DNA of 64,000 bases from Corynebacterium glaucum (GCF_002287505.1 NZ_CP019688.1:868001-932000); one strand, 5' to 3'. Positions 20,050 through 28,968 are shown, numbered from the stretch's first letter. A program made the numbers and translations. The notes: generated by a model not told the origin, from the letters alone.

Positions 20050-21099
20050 TCAGCCAACATCCGCTTTTCGTGGAGTTGTCGAGACTGGTTGCAGGGTAGT
20101 GGAGGCACTGCGTTTGCCGGGCACCTCGAGGTCTTCGAGACGGCGCGCGGTCACCATGACCCGCGAGTCCACCGAGGCCAATGTGGCGTTGAAGGCTTCG
20201 ACAGCTTTCTCGAGCGAGGAGCCAAGGCGGTTGTAGTGCTCACCCATGACCCCGAGGCGGTGGTGCAGCTCAGCGCCGAGACGCTGGATCTCCCGCGCCT
20301 TTTCGTTCAGTGCGTCCTGGCGCCAGCCGAGTGCGACGGTGCGAAGCAGCGCGAACAGGCTACTGGGTGTCGCAATCACGACGTCGCGGGAAAACGCGTA
20401 GTCGAGCAGCTCCGGGTCGATCGCCAGCCCCGCGTCGAGGAACGGGTCCGCCGGCACGAACATCACCACGAATTCCGGTGTGGGCTGGAAAGCCTCGATG
20501 TAGGGCTTCTTCGAGAGCGTGTCCACGTGCGCGCGCAGCAGGTGGGCATGGCGGCGCAGGTACGCCTGCTTCTCCTCTGGATCCTCCGTCGAGAGCGCGT
20601 CGAGGTAGGAGCTGAACGGCACCTTTGCATCGACGACGATCATGCGCCCCTGGGCAAGGCGGATGATCATGTCTGGGCGTACCCCCGAGGCGTCGATAAG
20701 CATGTGCTTTTGCACCTCGAAGTCGACGTGCTCGAGCATGCCTCCGAGCTCAACCACCCGCTGGAGTTGCATTTCTCCCCACCGCCCGCGGGTTTGGGGT
20801 GAGCGAAGGGCGTTGAGGAGCTGGTCGGTGCGATCGCCGAGCCGCGCGGAGGTGCGGCCGATGGCTTGGACTTGCCCGGCGAGCGCGGAGGCGGAGACGG
20901 CTTGGTCGCGCTCCATGGCGCCGAGCTGGTCCTGCATGCGCTCGAGGGAACGGACGATTGGACGCATGTCTGGTGCGGGCGCGCTCGGTGCAGGCTCTGG
21001 GGTGGAGCGGCGCAGCCACGCGAGCGCGGCGATTCCGCCGGCGATGATGCCGATCAACAGGCCGGTGAGGAAGATGAGCAGTCCGGTGGCGGTAGGCAT
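20050..21099 (-). CDS. rmuC: DNA recombination protein RmuC
   Basis: A 349-residue protein with one N-terminal membrane segment, a coiled-coil region and the RmuC nuclease-like domain (LRSPQTRGRWGEMQLQRVVELGGML, VDAKVPFSSYLDAL, FVPADPFLDA). RmuC limits inversions at short repeats. It is followed by a 41-bp gap to DUF6542 and preceded by the AI-2E transporter 8 bp away, so the three may be co-transcribed. Confidence 0.92.
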   Translation of the reverse strand: MPTATGLLIFLTGLLIGIIAGGIAALAWLRRSTPEPAPSAPAPDMRPIVRSLERMQDQLGAMERDQAVSASALAGQVQAIGRTSARLGDRTDQLLNALRSPQTRGRWGEMQLQRVVELGGMLEHVDFEVQKHMLIDASGVRPDMIIRLAQGRMIVVDAKVPFSSYLDALSTEDPEEKQAYLRRHAHLLRAHVDTLSKKPYIEAFQPTPEFVVMFVPADPFLDAGLAIDPELLDYAFSRDVVIATPSSLFALLRTVALGWRQDALNEKAREIQRLGAELHHRLGVMGEHYNRLGSSLEKAVEAFNATLASVDSRVMVTARRLEDLEVPGKRSASTTLQPVSTTPRKADVG

Positions 21100-21107
21100 A
21101 CCGCTAG

Positions 21108-22544
21108 CTAATCAGACGCCTCCGACTTCGCGTCTTTGTTACGCACAGTTTTCTCGAACGTTTCTGCGATCCGCTTGCCGCCCTCGCGGCGAATCTTGGC
21201 GCTGCGCTTGCGCAGATTTGTCCAACTCGTGCTGCCGCGGCTTGTTGCTGCAGTCGGCTCGACGACTTCCTCGATCACGGGGGATGCGGACCAGTCGCGC
21301 TCGCCGCGCCACTCCTTGCGCTCGAAGACCGACTCGCGTTCTTCAATCTGGGCGATGGCCAGGCCCTCAGGAGTGAAGAAGTCGATCTCTTCGGCCTTGC
21401 GCTCGCCGGAGTGAATGCGCAGCATGTCCAGCATGTAGCGGTAGGCCACTGCGATCATCGCCGCGACCGGCACGGCCAGGAACGCGCCGACGAGGCCGAA
21501 GAGTCCGCCGCCGATGGTCACCGAGATCAGGACGATCACGGGGTGAAGGTTCATCGCGCGGGATTGCAGCATGGGGGAGAGGACGTTGCCCTCCAGTTGC
21601 TGCACGAGGATGACGATGCCGAGCACGATCAGTGCCTTGGTGAAGCCGAGGGATACGAGCGCGACGAGCACGGCCAAGGCGCCCGCCACCACAGCGCCGA
21701 CGATCGGGATGAACCCGGCCATGAACGTGATCACCGACAGGGTGAACGCCATGGGCACGCCCACGAGCCAGATACCCACACCGATAAACAAGGCGTCGAT
21801 AAGCGAAACAATTGCCTGTGCCCGAATGAACCCGGAGAGGGTGTTCCATGCGCGAGTGAGCAGCTCGGTGGCGTGCAGGCCGCTGCGACCGCCTGATGCA
21901 GAGCGCAGCCACGGCAAAAAGCGGTGGCCGTCCTTGAGAAAGAAGAAGGTGAGCACCATGATCACCACAAGGGTGACGGCTAGGCCCGCGGTCGTGCCGA
22001 TGCCCGAGATCACGCCGCCGGCGATCGCGCCCGCCTGGTTCTGCACCCACTGCGCGATCTCATTAACAGCCTGGTTGAGGTCATCCGGGTTGAGATTCAG
22101 CGGATCGCCTTGCAGCCACAGCTGCAGGCGCTGAATGCCTTCCAAGGCTTGCAAGTACAACACCCGCGAGTGGGCCACGACGTCCGGAGCGATGAGCATG
22201 AAGATTGCGCCGATAATTGCAACGAAACCGAGCAGCGTGATCGCAGCTGCAATTCCGGACGGCACCTTCCTTCGGCGCATCCACGTGGCAATCGGCGCGA
22301 GCACCGTGCAGATGATCAGCGCCAGCACCAACGGCAAGATGCCGGCCCAGAATGCGCCGATGACCTGCGCGACGGCGTAGAGGAACACCGCGATGATGAG
22401 CATCCGCAGCGCGAACATCGCGGTGGACTTCACCCACTCATTGAGCACGACACCACGGTCAACGCGGTCGCCGTGGTCCTCCTCAGCGCCCCGAATCACC
22501 TGCTTGTCGTCGGCATCGTTTGTGGTTGTGCTCACCCGCACCAT
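21108..22544 (-). CDS. AI-2E family transporter (PerM-like)
   Basis: A 478-residue protein with about eight membrane segments in the family pattern (VLAPIATWMRRRKVPSGIAAAITLL near TM3, GFIPIVGAVVAGALAVLVAL and QQLEGNVLSPMLQSRAMNLHPVIVLISV in the C-terminal core). The last 100 residues are a charged cytoplasmic tail. The family contains an AI-2 exporter and Na+/H+ antiporters. No AI-2 synthesis gene is seen here, so the substrate is open. Confidence 0.85.
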   Translation of the reverse strand: MVRVSTTTNDADDKQVIRGAEEDHGDRVDRGVVLNEWVKSTAMFALRMLIIAVFLYAVAQVIGAFWAGILPLVLALIICTVLAPIATWMRRRKVPSGIAAAITLLGFVAIIGAIFMLIAPDVVAHSRVLYLQALEGIQRLQLWLQGDPLNLNPDDLNQAVNEIAQWVQNQAGAIAGGVISGIGTTAGLAVTLVVIMVLTFFFLKDGHRFLPWLRSASGGRSGLHATELLTRAWNTLSGFIRAQAIVSLIDALFIGVGIWLVGVPMAFTLSVITFMAGFIPIVGAVVAGALAVLVALVSLGFTKALIVLGIVILVQQLEGNVLSPMLQSRAMNLHPVIVLISVTIGGGLFGLVGAFLAVPVAAMIAVAYRYMLDMLRIHSGERKAEEIDFFTPEGLAIAQIEERESVFERKEWRGERDWSASPVIEEVVEPTAATSRGSTSWTNLRKRSAKIRREGGKRIAETFEKTVRNKDAKSEASD

Positions 22545-22630
22545 TGTGCACTACGGGCATTTGCTTTGCGACGATTGCTTTCCAAACCACCTGCACGGTC
22601 CTGACCTGCCGTGGGCTAGGATTGCGCAGC

Positions 22631-23716
22631 GTGAGCCTTACTCTTGGAATTGTCGGTCTGCCCAACGTTGGTAAATCCACCCTGTTCAATGCGCTGACGC
22701 GCAACGAGGTGCTGGCTGCCAACTACCCGTTTGCCACCATTGAGCCCAACGTCGGCCTGGTGGAGTTGCCGGACCCTCGCCTTGACCGCCTCGCGGAGAT
22801 CTTTACCTCCGAGCGCATCCTGCCCGCGACCGTGTCCTTCGTGGACATCGCTGGCATTGTCAAAGGCGCGTCCGAGGGCGAGGGCATGGGCAACGCCTTC
22901 CTGGCCAACATCCGCGAGGCGGACGCAATCTGCCAGGTCGTGCGCGCGTTCAGCGACGACAACGTCATCCACGTCGACGGCCGCGTCGACCCCGCCAACG
23001 ACATCGACGTGATCAACACCGAGCTGATCCTCGCGGACCTCCAGACCATTGAAAAGGCCCTGCCGCGTCTGGAGAAGGACGGCCGCAAGGATAAGGACAT
23101 CGCCGCTCAAGCAGCCGAGGCCAAGAAGGCGCAGACAGTGCTTGAAGACGGTCGCACGCTCTTCGCCGCCTCCAAGGGCGGGGAAGTTGACCTCGGCTTG
23201 TTGCACCACCTGCACCTGATGACCGCGAAGCCGTTCCTCTACGTCTTCAACTCCGACGAGGCGGTGCTCACCGACGATGCCAAGAAGCAAGAGCTGCGTG
23301 ACTTAGTCGCTCCGGCGGAGGCTGTATTCCTCGACGCCCAGACCGAGACGGAGCTGCTCGAGCTTGACGACGAAGACGCCGCCGAGCTCCTCGCCGCAGT
23401 CGGTCAAGAGGAACCGGGCTTACAGACTCTGGCCAAGGCTGGTTTTGACACGCTTGGCCTGCAGACGTACCTGACCGCGGGGCCGAAGGAGGCGCGTGCG
23501 TGGACCATCCGCCAGGGTGACACCGCGCCGAAGGCGGCCGGCGTGATTCACTCCGACTTTGAGAAGGGCTTCATCAAGGCGGAGATTGTGGCCTTCGATG
23601 ACTTGGACGAGCTGGGCACCATGGCTGAGGCCCGTTCCAAGGGCAAGGTCCGCCAAGAGGGCAAGGACTACGTCATGCTCGACGGAGACGTCGTCGAGTT
23701 CAAGTTCAACGTGTAG
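22631..23716 (+). CDS. ychF: Redox-regulated ATPase YchF (Obg-like)
   Basis: A 361-residue P-loop protein of the OLA1/YchF group that binds ATP rather than GTP and associates with ribosomes. Motifs are GLPNVGKSTLFNALT, the DIAGIVKGASEGEGMGN switch and the C-terminal TGS-like domain ending VEFKFNV. The start is GTG. TAGGAT at 22617-22622 lies 8 bases upstream, so a leaderless transcript is possible. Its last 24 bp are the left end of the accessory array and recur downstream. Confidence 0.96.
   Translation: MSLTLGIVGLPNVGKSTLFNALTRNEVLAANYPFATIEPNVGLVELPDPRLDRLAEIFTSERILPATVSFVDIAGIVKGASEGEGMGNAFLANIREADAICQVVRAFSDDNVIHVDGRVDPANDIDVINTELILADLQTIEKALPRLEKDGRKDKDIAAQAAEAKKAQTVLEDGRTLFAASKGGEVDLGLLHHLHLMTAKPFLYVFNSDEAVLTDDAKKQELRDLVAPAEAVFLDAQTETELLELDDEDAAELLAAVGQEEPGLQTLAKAGFDTLGLQTYLTAGPKEARAWTIRQGDTAPKAAGVIHSDFEKGFIKAEIVAFDDLDELGTMAEARSKGKVRQEGKDYVMLDGDVVEFKFNV
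23693..23716 (+). repeat. ychF-end repeat, copy 1 (candidate attachment site)
   Basis: These are the last codons and stop of ychF, core TTCAAGTTCAACGTGTAG. This is the chromosomal reference copy. Six further copies lie between 26.9 and 44.4 kb on the same strand. Confidence 0.8.
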
Positions 23717-23817
23717 TGCTTAACCTCTGCGATGAACTCTTTGATCCCGGGACGTGATGAGGACTGGGGCTATTGTGCTCCCCCGAACGCTACGGCCCGG
23801 GGGCACGAGGCTGTGTC
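23693..23817 (+). repeat. 125-bp direct repeat, copy A
   Basis: The ychF-end motif plus 101 bp of following DNA recur at 26909-27033 with two differences. The repeat holds an imperfect hairpin (GTGCTCCCCCG with CCCGGGGGCAC, 23775-23806). The two copies bracket the mercury block. Confidence 0.9.
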
Positions 23818-24109
23818 GCAGGTGCAAGCGAGAGGACCAGGAGCGAAACACAGACCGCTGAGTCGACGCAGTCACGGTAAAGACGGAGCCGTCTAGGCGG
23901 TGCTCGAGGTTGCGCGAGATACGGTGACGCTGGGCGTCGGTAAGCGATGCGCATTCGGCGACATCGATGGAAAGCTGGACTTTGCCGTCCGTCGTGTTGA
24001 CGCCCTGGCCGCCTGGAGTCGACGATTTCGCGAAACGCTCCGCGAGATCGGCGGCGATGACCGCACCGTCGGGGATCCCCGGGCCGGGCGCTATGGTCAG
24101 GTCGTTCAT
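23720..24109 (-). pseudogene. Truncated arfB with replaced C-terminus
   Basis: The first 92 residues or so match the intact arfB at 37.1-37.5 kb, including the catalytic PGGQGVNTTDGKVQLSID. At about 23857 the match stops and the frame runs into the 125-bp repeat, which supplies an unrelated tail. The basic C-terminal tail that ArfB inserts into the mRNA channel is therefore missing, and the product is probably inactive. It is a second copy diverged from the intact one, suggesting arrival from another strain. Confidence 0.8.
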
Positions 24110-24301
24110 GCCGCCCAGCCTAGGTGCCCACAACCCTTTCTCGTCTCGGCGGAAGCGGAGACCGCGTCGCGACGGCCGGGATCCAGCCTCAGTATTATCC
24201 TCGTCACCGGTTGATTCGAACGCTTTTTGCTCCTCCTTCTCCCGTCGGGCTTCGATTTCAGCGGCCTCCGCAGGTGGCAGTGATCACTGGATCCGCTCGA
24301 A

Positions 24302-24652
24302 CTACCGGTTCCGATCAGCGGTCGAAGGATTTTCGCAGAAGCCGGACCTGCGGCGCCGGTGCCGCCGCCGTAGCCTGACGAGCATCCCCGCCATGACGGC
24401 CATCACGACGGCGGTCCCGGCACCGATGATCCAGGGATTACCGAGGAGCCCACCGACGCCTGCGAGTGCTCCGCCCGCCGCGATGAACGGCAGGCCGCAG
24501 CAGAGCAGCGACGGAAGCGCGCAGCATGCCAGCAAGAGCAGCCCGGTCACAGCAGCGACGACGGGACCGGCGCGCCATTCGTCGCGGTCCTGATCGGCGC
24601 TCATCGTCTGCTTCAGGATGAGATCTCCCCGATTGCCTGCGTTGCCGTTCAT
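24302..24652 (-). CDS. Small Cys-rich membrane protein, putative Hg(II) transporter
   Basis: A 116-residue protein with about two to three hydrophobic segments. The first holds two vicinal cysteine pairs (LLACCALPSLLCCGLP), the kind of ligand that moves mercuric ion through MerT, MerF or MerE. A second segment and a poly-Arg stretch follow. Its ATG overlaps the merA stop (ATGA), so translation is coupled to mercuric reductase. The exact Mer subfamily is not certain. Confidence 0.7.
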   Translation of the reverse strand: MNGNAGNRGDLILKQTMSADQDRDEWRAGPVVAAVTGLLLLACCALPSLLCCGLPFIAAGGALAGVGGLLGNPWIIGAGTAVVMAVMAGMLVRLRRRHRRRRSGFCENPSTADRNR

Positions 24653-26070
24653 GCGCAGCACGACAGCAGCGACGGGTCGGTGGTGAAGGCCTTCGCGGCG
24701 ATCCGGATGCCCTCGGCCATGGTCAGGTAGGGGGCCCAGGCGTTGGCGACCTCGGCGACGGTCCTGCCGAGCACGTGGACGCCTGCGGCGGCGAGCTCCC
24801 CGGCGTCCTTGGCGACGGCGGTCAGGCCGAGGATCTCGTTCGTCTCGGCGTTCACGACGATCTTGATGAACCCGCGGGTGTCGCGGTTCACCAAGGCGCG
24901 GGGCACGTGGTGCAGGGGCAGGACGCGGCAGTCGCAGCGGATCCCCGCGGCGAGGACGTCCTTCTCGGTCATCCCGACCGCGCCGATCGCGGGCCCGGTG
25001 AACGTCACCCGCGGCAGGCGGGCGTAGTCGACGGACCGGTCGGCGTCGGCGAACGCGTTCTCGGCGACGAGGGTGCCGTGGTGGGCGGCGACGTAGACGA
25101 ACTCGGGGTGCCCGGTCACGTCGCCCGCAGCCCAGACCCGCGGGTTCGAGGACTGCAGCCGGTCGGAGACGACCACCTCGCCGGAGTCTCCGGTATTCAC
25201 CCCGACCGCATCGAGGTTCAGGCCATCGGTGACGGGACGGCGTCCGAGGGCGACCAGGACCTGGTCGGCGCGGAACTCCTGCGAGCCGCCGGACAAGGCG
25301 GCGGTCACGACGGCCTCGCCTCCCGTGCCGCGGGAGATCCGGGTGGGCACTGCGCGGCTGACGACGCGGATGCCCTCGTCGGCGAACACCTCCTGGAGCG
25401 CCTTCGACACCTCCGGCTCCTCCTTCGAGGCGAGCCGGGACCGCACGAGCAGCGTGACCTGCGAGCCGAGGCGGGCGAACAGCTGCGCCTGCTCCAGGGC
25501 GACGTAGCCGCCGCCGAGCACCAGCAGCGACTCGGGGACCTCCGTCAGCTCCATCGCCGTGGTCGAGGTCAGGTATCCGGTCTCCTCCAGGCCGTCGATC
25601 GGCGGTGCCCACGGGCGAGAACCAGTCGCGACCAGGTAGTGGTGGGCCTCGATGGTCTCGACGCTTCCGTCGGATCCGGCAACATCGAGAACCGGCGCAT
25701 CAGGGGTGCCCACGAACGAGGCGTCGCCGCGGAGGACCTGCCAGCCGTAGGAGTCGGCGACGTCGGCGTACTTCTCGCCGCGCAGCGACTCCACCAACGC
25801 TTGCTTCCCAGCGATCAGCGCGGGCATGTCGACGGGATCCGCCGTCGTCGCGATCCCGGGGAACCGGGTTGCGGCGTCGACGGCGACGTGCCGCGCGCCG
25901 GCCGCGGCAATGAGCGCCTTCGACGGGACGCAGCCCGTGTTCACGCAGGTGCCGCCGAGCGTCCCGCGCTCGATCATCACCACCGACTTCCCGAGCGTGC
26001 TGGCGCGGATCGCAGCGGCGAACGCGCCGCCTCCCGATCCGATGATGGCGAGATCGTACTTCGTAGGCAT
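24649..26070 (-). CDS. merA: Mercuric reductase
   Basis: A 473-residue flavoprotein disulphide reductase that reduces Hg(II) to volatile Hg(0) with NADPH. It has the FAD site (IIGSGGGAFAAAIRA), the redox pair GGTCVNTGCVPS (Cys42/Cys47), an NAD(P) domain (LLVLGGGYVALEQAQ) and the diagnostic C-terminal cysteine pair in SLLSCCA. The N-terminal HMA domain of many MerA proteins is absent. ATG 26070 has AGGAG five bases upstream. It is divergent from merR and coupled to a Cys-rich membrane protein. Confidence 0.93.
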   Translation of the reverse strand: MPTKYDLAIIGSGGGAFAAAIRASTLGKSVVMIERGTLGGTCVNTGCVPSKALIAAAGARHVAVDAATRFPGIATTADPVDMPALIAGKQALVESLRGEKYADVADSYGWQVLRGDASFVGTPDAPVLDVAGSDGSVETIEAHHYLVATGSRPWAPPIDGLEETGYLTSTTAMELTEVPESLLVLGGGYVALEQAQLFARLGSQVTLLVRSRLASKEEPEVSKALQEVFADEGIRVVSRAVPTRISRGTGGEAVVTAALSGGSQEFRADQVLVALGRRPVTDGLNLDAVGVNTGDSGEVVVSDRLQSSNPRVWAAGDVTGHPEFVYVAAHHGTLVAENAFADADRSVDYARLPRVTFTGPAIGAVGMTEKDVLAAGIRCDCRVLPLHHVPRALVNRDTRGFIKIVVNAETNEILGLTAVAKDAGELAAAGVHVLGRTVAEVANAWAPYLTMAEGIRIAAKAFTTDPSLLSCCA

Positions 26071-26118
26071 CGCTGCTCCTGTCAACTCTTGGCTTTCTGC
26101 TCTGTCTCAGCCATACTG

Positions 26119-26142
26119 GACCTTCCAGTGCAGGGGAAGGTC
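26119..26142. promoter_or_regulatory. MerR operator/promoter of merA
   Basis: GACCTTCC and GGAAGGTC form a perfect 8-bp dyad with an 8-bp spacer. Read toward merA it lies between TTGACC and a CAGTAT-type -10 about 20 bp apart, the long spacer that MerR proteins untwist. Confidence 0.8.
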
Positions 26143-26168
26143 AAGCGCGGCCACGGACGGAGACAGCA

Positions 26169-26558
26169 ATGTGGATCGGAGAACTCGCCGAGAGGGCGGG
26201 CACTACCGCGAAGACCCTTCGCTTCTACGAGGAACAGGGCCTTCTGCCCCCGACCGAGCGCACGCCGTCCGGATACCGCGACTACGCGCCCGAGACGGTC
26301 GCTCGGATCGACTTCATCCACCGCGGCCAGGCCGCGGGCCTCACCCTCGCCCAGATCCGCCAGATCCTCGACATCCGCGACAGCGGCCATGCGCCCTGCG
26401 AGCACGTGCGCGACCTGCTTGACGTGCGCCTCGCTGAGATCGAGCAGCAGATCGCGCAGCTCTCCGTGCTGCGCGACACTATCGCGGACCTTAGCCAGGA
26501 CGCCGCGCACCCGGATCCTGAAACGTGCAGCACCGATCAAGTGTGTAGGTACTTGTAG
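26169..26558 (+). CDS. merR: MerR family mercury-responsive regulator
   Basis: A 129-residue regulator with the MerR winged helix (WIGELAERAGTTAKTLRFYEEQGLLPPTERTPSGYRDY), a dimerisation helix and three cysteines at about 77, 120 and 126. The three-cysteine layout fits Hg(II) sensing between two subunits, although the last two are closer together than in Tn21 MerR. It is divergent from merA, with its dyad operator between them. Confidence 0.88.
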   Translation: MWIGELAERAGTTAKTLRFYEEQGLLPPTERTPSGYRDYAPETVARIDFIHRGQAAGLTLAQIRQILDIRDSGHAPCEHVRDLLDVRLAEIEQQIAQLSVLRDTIADLSQDAAHPDPETCSTDQVCRYL

Positions 26559-26601
26559 ACGGCGGGAGTCAATGACTCAAACGCTACAACCCCGATATGC
26601 G

Positions 26602-26850
26602 CTAGCGCATGTCGATGCCGCCGGTGCCCACCTCGATGATTTTGGTGGTGGCCGCGATAGCACACAGCAGCGGCATCGGGGCGGAGGCCTGCAGCGCGAA
26701 GTGGTGGACTCGGAAGGACGCGTTGTTCACGCCGATTTCGTCCGCAGCCTGGGTGATCTCCAGATGAGTCTTGGCGATCTTTTCCGCAGATGGCCCGCAC
26801 TAGCTGCCGAAGGCGTAATGCCCGAAGCTTAAGAAGCCGAACGCTTTCAT
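26602..26850 (-). pseudogene. 5' fragment of a luciferase-like monooxygenase gene
   Basis: Read on the minus strand, ATG at 26850 (preceded by AAAAGGAG) gives MKAFGFLSFGHYAFG, then an in-frame TAG at codon 17, then ITQAADEIGVNNASF, VHHFALQASAPMPLL and EVGTGGIDMR before a stop. This is the N-terminal fourth of an LLM-class flavin oxidoreductase, cut short and with a nonsense codon. A C-terminal fragment that looks like the same family lies at 43487-43603, also beside a ychF-end repeat. Confidence 0.7.
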
Positions 26851-26908
26851 TGGATAACACTCCTTTTGATGGTGTTAACGAGAGGGAGTAACTTTGCAAC
26901 GACATACC

Positions 26909-27033
26909 GTGGAGTTCAAGTTCAACGTGTAGTGCTTAACCTCTGCGATGAACTCTTTGATCCCGGGACGTGATGAGGACTGGGGCTATTGTGCTCCCCC
27001 GAGCGCTACGGCCCGGGGGCACGAGGCTGTGTC
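26909..27033 (+). repeat. 125-bp direct repeat copy B, with ychF-end repeat copy 2
   Basis: The motif at 26909-26932 and the following DNA to 27033 repeat 23693-23817 with two differences. The bases just before it (TTTGCAACGACATACC) are identical to those before the copy at 43716, so that stretch belongs to a conserved right end. Confidence 0.9.
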
Positions 27034-27345
27034 CCCGCCCGACACGGTGCACACCACTGGCCCCAAGCGTTGAGGACGACGACCTCGCCTTCAAAATCAG
27101 ACAGGCTGATCTCATCACCCGCCTCCTTCAGTGACGGGCCGGAGAAGTCCGGCAGCGGGGCACGTTCCTCCTCTGCGTAGATAATCTCGGTTTGGCCTCC
27201 TGGTGAGTGGAACTGGAAGGTGCCCCCGACGGCGACGGCGTTTCGGGCGCCGTCGCCTGAGAACAGGCCACCAGGGTCACGGCGGTGAGCACCGCGGCAA
27301 CCGCGATGGCGGCTCTGCGGGGGTGTGCTCGGTATGGATTAGATC
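27034..27345 (-). pseudogene. Broken TlpA/ResA-type thiol-disulphide oxidoreductase
   Basis: The minus strand encodes a lipoprotein-like leader ([17 protein letters not shown]), a frame change just after the Cys, then [23 protein letters not shown]. The gene stops at the edge of the 125-bp repeat immediately after the WCAPC active site, so most of the thioredoxin fold is lost. The expected start codon appears as ATA after AAGGAG. Between it and the oxidase, 27349-27480 holds a short open stretch ending VFFPTAPE that could be a small gene or a remnant. Confidence 0.65.
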
Positions 27346-27486
27346 TCCTTATTCCGGGGCGGTGGGGAAGAAGACGGTGTTCTGCTTGTCCCGGAAGACC
27401 ACAACACCGAGGGAGGTCATCGTGCTGCCCGGTGGGTGGTCTGCAGCGACTCTGCCCACCTCGGCACTCAACCCTGCTGTGGGGGG

Positions 27487-28968
27487 TTACTCGTAGCGAA
27501 GCGAGCTGAGCATCCCGGTTTCCATGTGATAGGCGTTGTGGCAGTGAAATGCCCACTCACCGGGGTTGTCAGCGATCAGGTCGGCGATCATGGTTTCACC
27601 GTGGCGGAGAAGGACGGTGTCCTTGCGTAGCCCGCCGCTGCCGGGCAGCGCCCATGTGTGGCCGTGGATGTGCATGGGATGGGGCATCATGGTCCTGTTG
27701 CGCATGACCATCCGCAGGCGCTGGCTCTCCTGCACGGTTGCGGAGGAGGATTGGCCGTCGGTGAGAATGCTCCATTCATACGGCATCATCTGCCCGCCCA
27801 GGTCGATGCTGACTTCTCGGTCTGGTGTGCCCTCGGGCAGGAGTGCACGGTCTGCTGGCTTTAGGGAGGACAGAAGCAGTCCGGTGGACGACAACTCGGG
27901 GAAGTCAACATCGGGGCGGGGGGCCTGGCCGCCTGCGGTGCGGATGACGGCGAAGGCGCGGTCGTCCTTACCCACCGCCAAAGCCGTGAGCGGGAATATG
28001 CCGTCGCCGAGGATGACCTCGACGTCGACACGCTCGCCCATCGACAGGTAGATCGATTCGGTCTCCCTGGGCTGGACAGGGAAGCCGTCGGTGTGGGTGA
28101 CGGTCATGCGGTGACCACCGAGGGCCACCTTGAAGATGGTGTCACCGCCGGAGTTGATAAACCGCAGGCGGGCCTTGTCGCCCGGGTGAGCCTCGAAGGT
28201 CCGGTGAGCACGGGGGATACGTCCGTTGATGAGGTAGTGCGGATACATCACATCGCCGGCATCCCCGCCCAGTACCCGGTCCGGGGTGCCGTGCATCATC
28301 TGGCCGTGACCTCCCATTCCCATCCTCCCGTTATGGTCGCCCGAACCCATTCCGGTGAGCTTGTCGAGCTCATCGTCGGGAGTGCCCTGAATGCCATCGA
28401 CCCAGTCGTCGAGCACGATGGTCCACTCGACGTCCTGGTCCTCAGCGTCTTGCGGGTCACGGATGATCAGTGGGGCGTGGAGGCCGCGATCAAGCTGCAG
28501 GCCGGTGTGGGAATGGTAGAAGTAGGTGCCACCGTGGGGGACTTCAAAAACATAGGAGAAAGACTCGCCAGGTTCAATGGGGTCCTGGGTCATGCCGGGC
28601 ACACCGTCGGCTGCGTTGTGGAGTGCGATGCCATGCCAGTGGATGGAGGTGCTCTCAGGCAGTTCATTGGTGATATCGACCTGCAGGACGTCGCCGGCGG
28701 TGGCCTCAATGGCCGCATCCCCGGTGTCAGAGACGTATCCCCACGTGTTGGCTTCGATGCCGCCGATATCCAGGGAGAGGGGCCGGGCGGTCAATGTCCG
28801 GCGCACCGTCGGCTCACCGAGCGCAGTGGGGGCGGGAGTGGGGCGAAGGGAGGGACCTGGTGCCGAGGCAGCGGGTCCAGGGTCGCTGGTGCAGGCGGCC
28901 ACGGCCCCGGTGCCGGCGAGGACGAGCCCGCCGAGCAGAAACTGTCGTCGGGAAAACGCGTTCGTCAT
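27487..28968 (-). CDS. Multicopper oxidase (CueO/CopA-like)
   Basis: A 493-residue exported oxidase with a twin-arginine leader (SRRQFLLGG) and a possible lipobox (AVAAC). Copper ligands are seen in order: SIHWHGIAL (His110, His112), YFYHSHTG (His152, His154), HPMHIHGHTW and the type-1/3 site HCHNAYHMETGM. It oxidises Cu(I) to the less toxic Cu(II) outside the membrane. A Met/His/Gly-rich insert around the MGSGDHNGRMGMGG segment probably binds copper. ATG 28968 has AGGAAGG upstream. It is downstream of a CueP-like gene in the same operon. Confidence 0.93.
   Translation of the reverse strand: MTNAFSRRQFLLGGLVLAGTGAVAACTSDPGPAASAPGPSLRPTPAPTALGEPTVRRTLTARPLSLDIGGIEANTWGYVSDTGDAAIEATAGDVLQVDITNELPESTSIHWHGIALHNAADGVPGMTQDPIEPGESFSYVFEVPHGGTYFYHSHTGLQLDRGLHAPLIIRDPQDAEDQDVEWTIVLDDWVDGIQGTPDDELDKLTGMGSGDHNGRMGMGGHGQMMHGTPDRVLGGDAGDVMYPHYLINGRIPRAHRTFEAHPGDKARLRFINSGGDTIFKVALGGHRMTVTHTDGFPVQPRETESIYLSMGERVDVEVILGDGIFPLTALAVGKDDRAFAVIRTAGGQAPRPDVDFPELSSTGLLLSSLKPADRALLPEGTPDREVSIDLGGQMMPYEWSILTDGQSSSATVQESQRLRMVMRNRTMMPHPMHIHGHTWALPGSGGLRKDTVLLRHGETMIADLIADNPGEWAFHCHNAYHMETGMLSSLRYE

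Noticed and set aside
24775-26832. Very long open frame (685 codons) antisense to merA and merR
   Set aside because: It is a compositional shadow of merA. No domain is seen, and the opposite strand has clear catalytic motifs.
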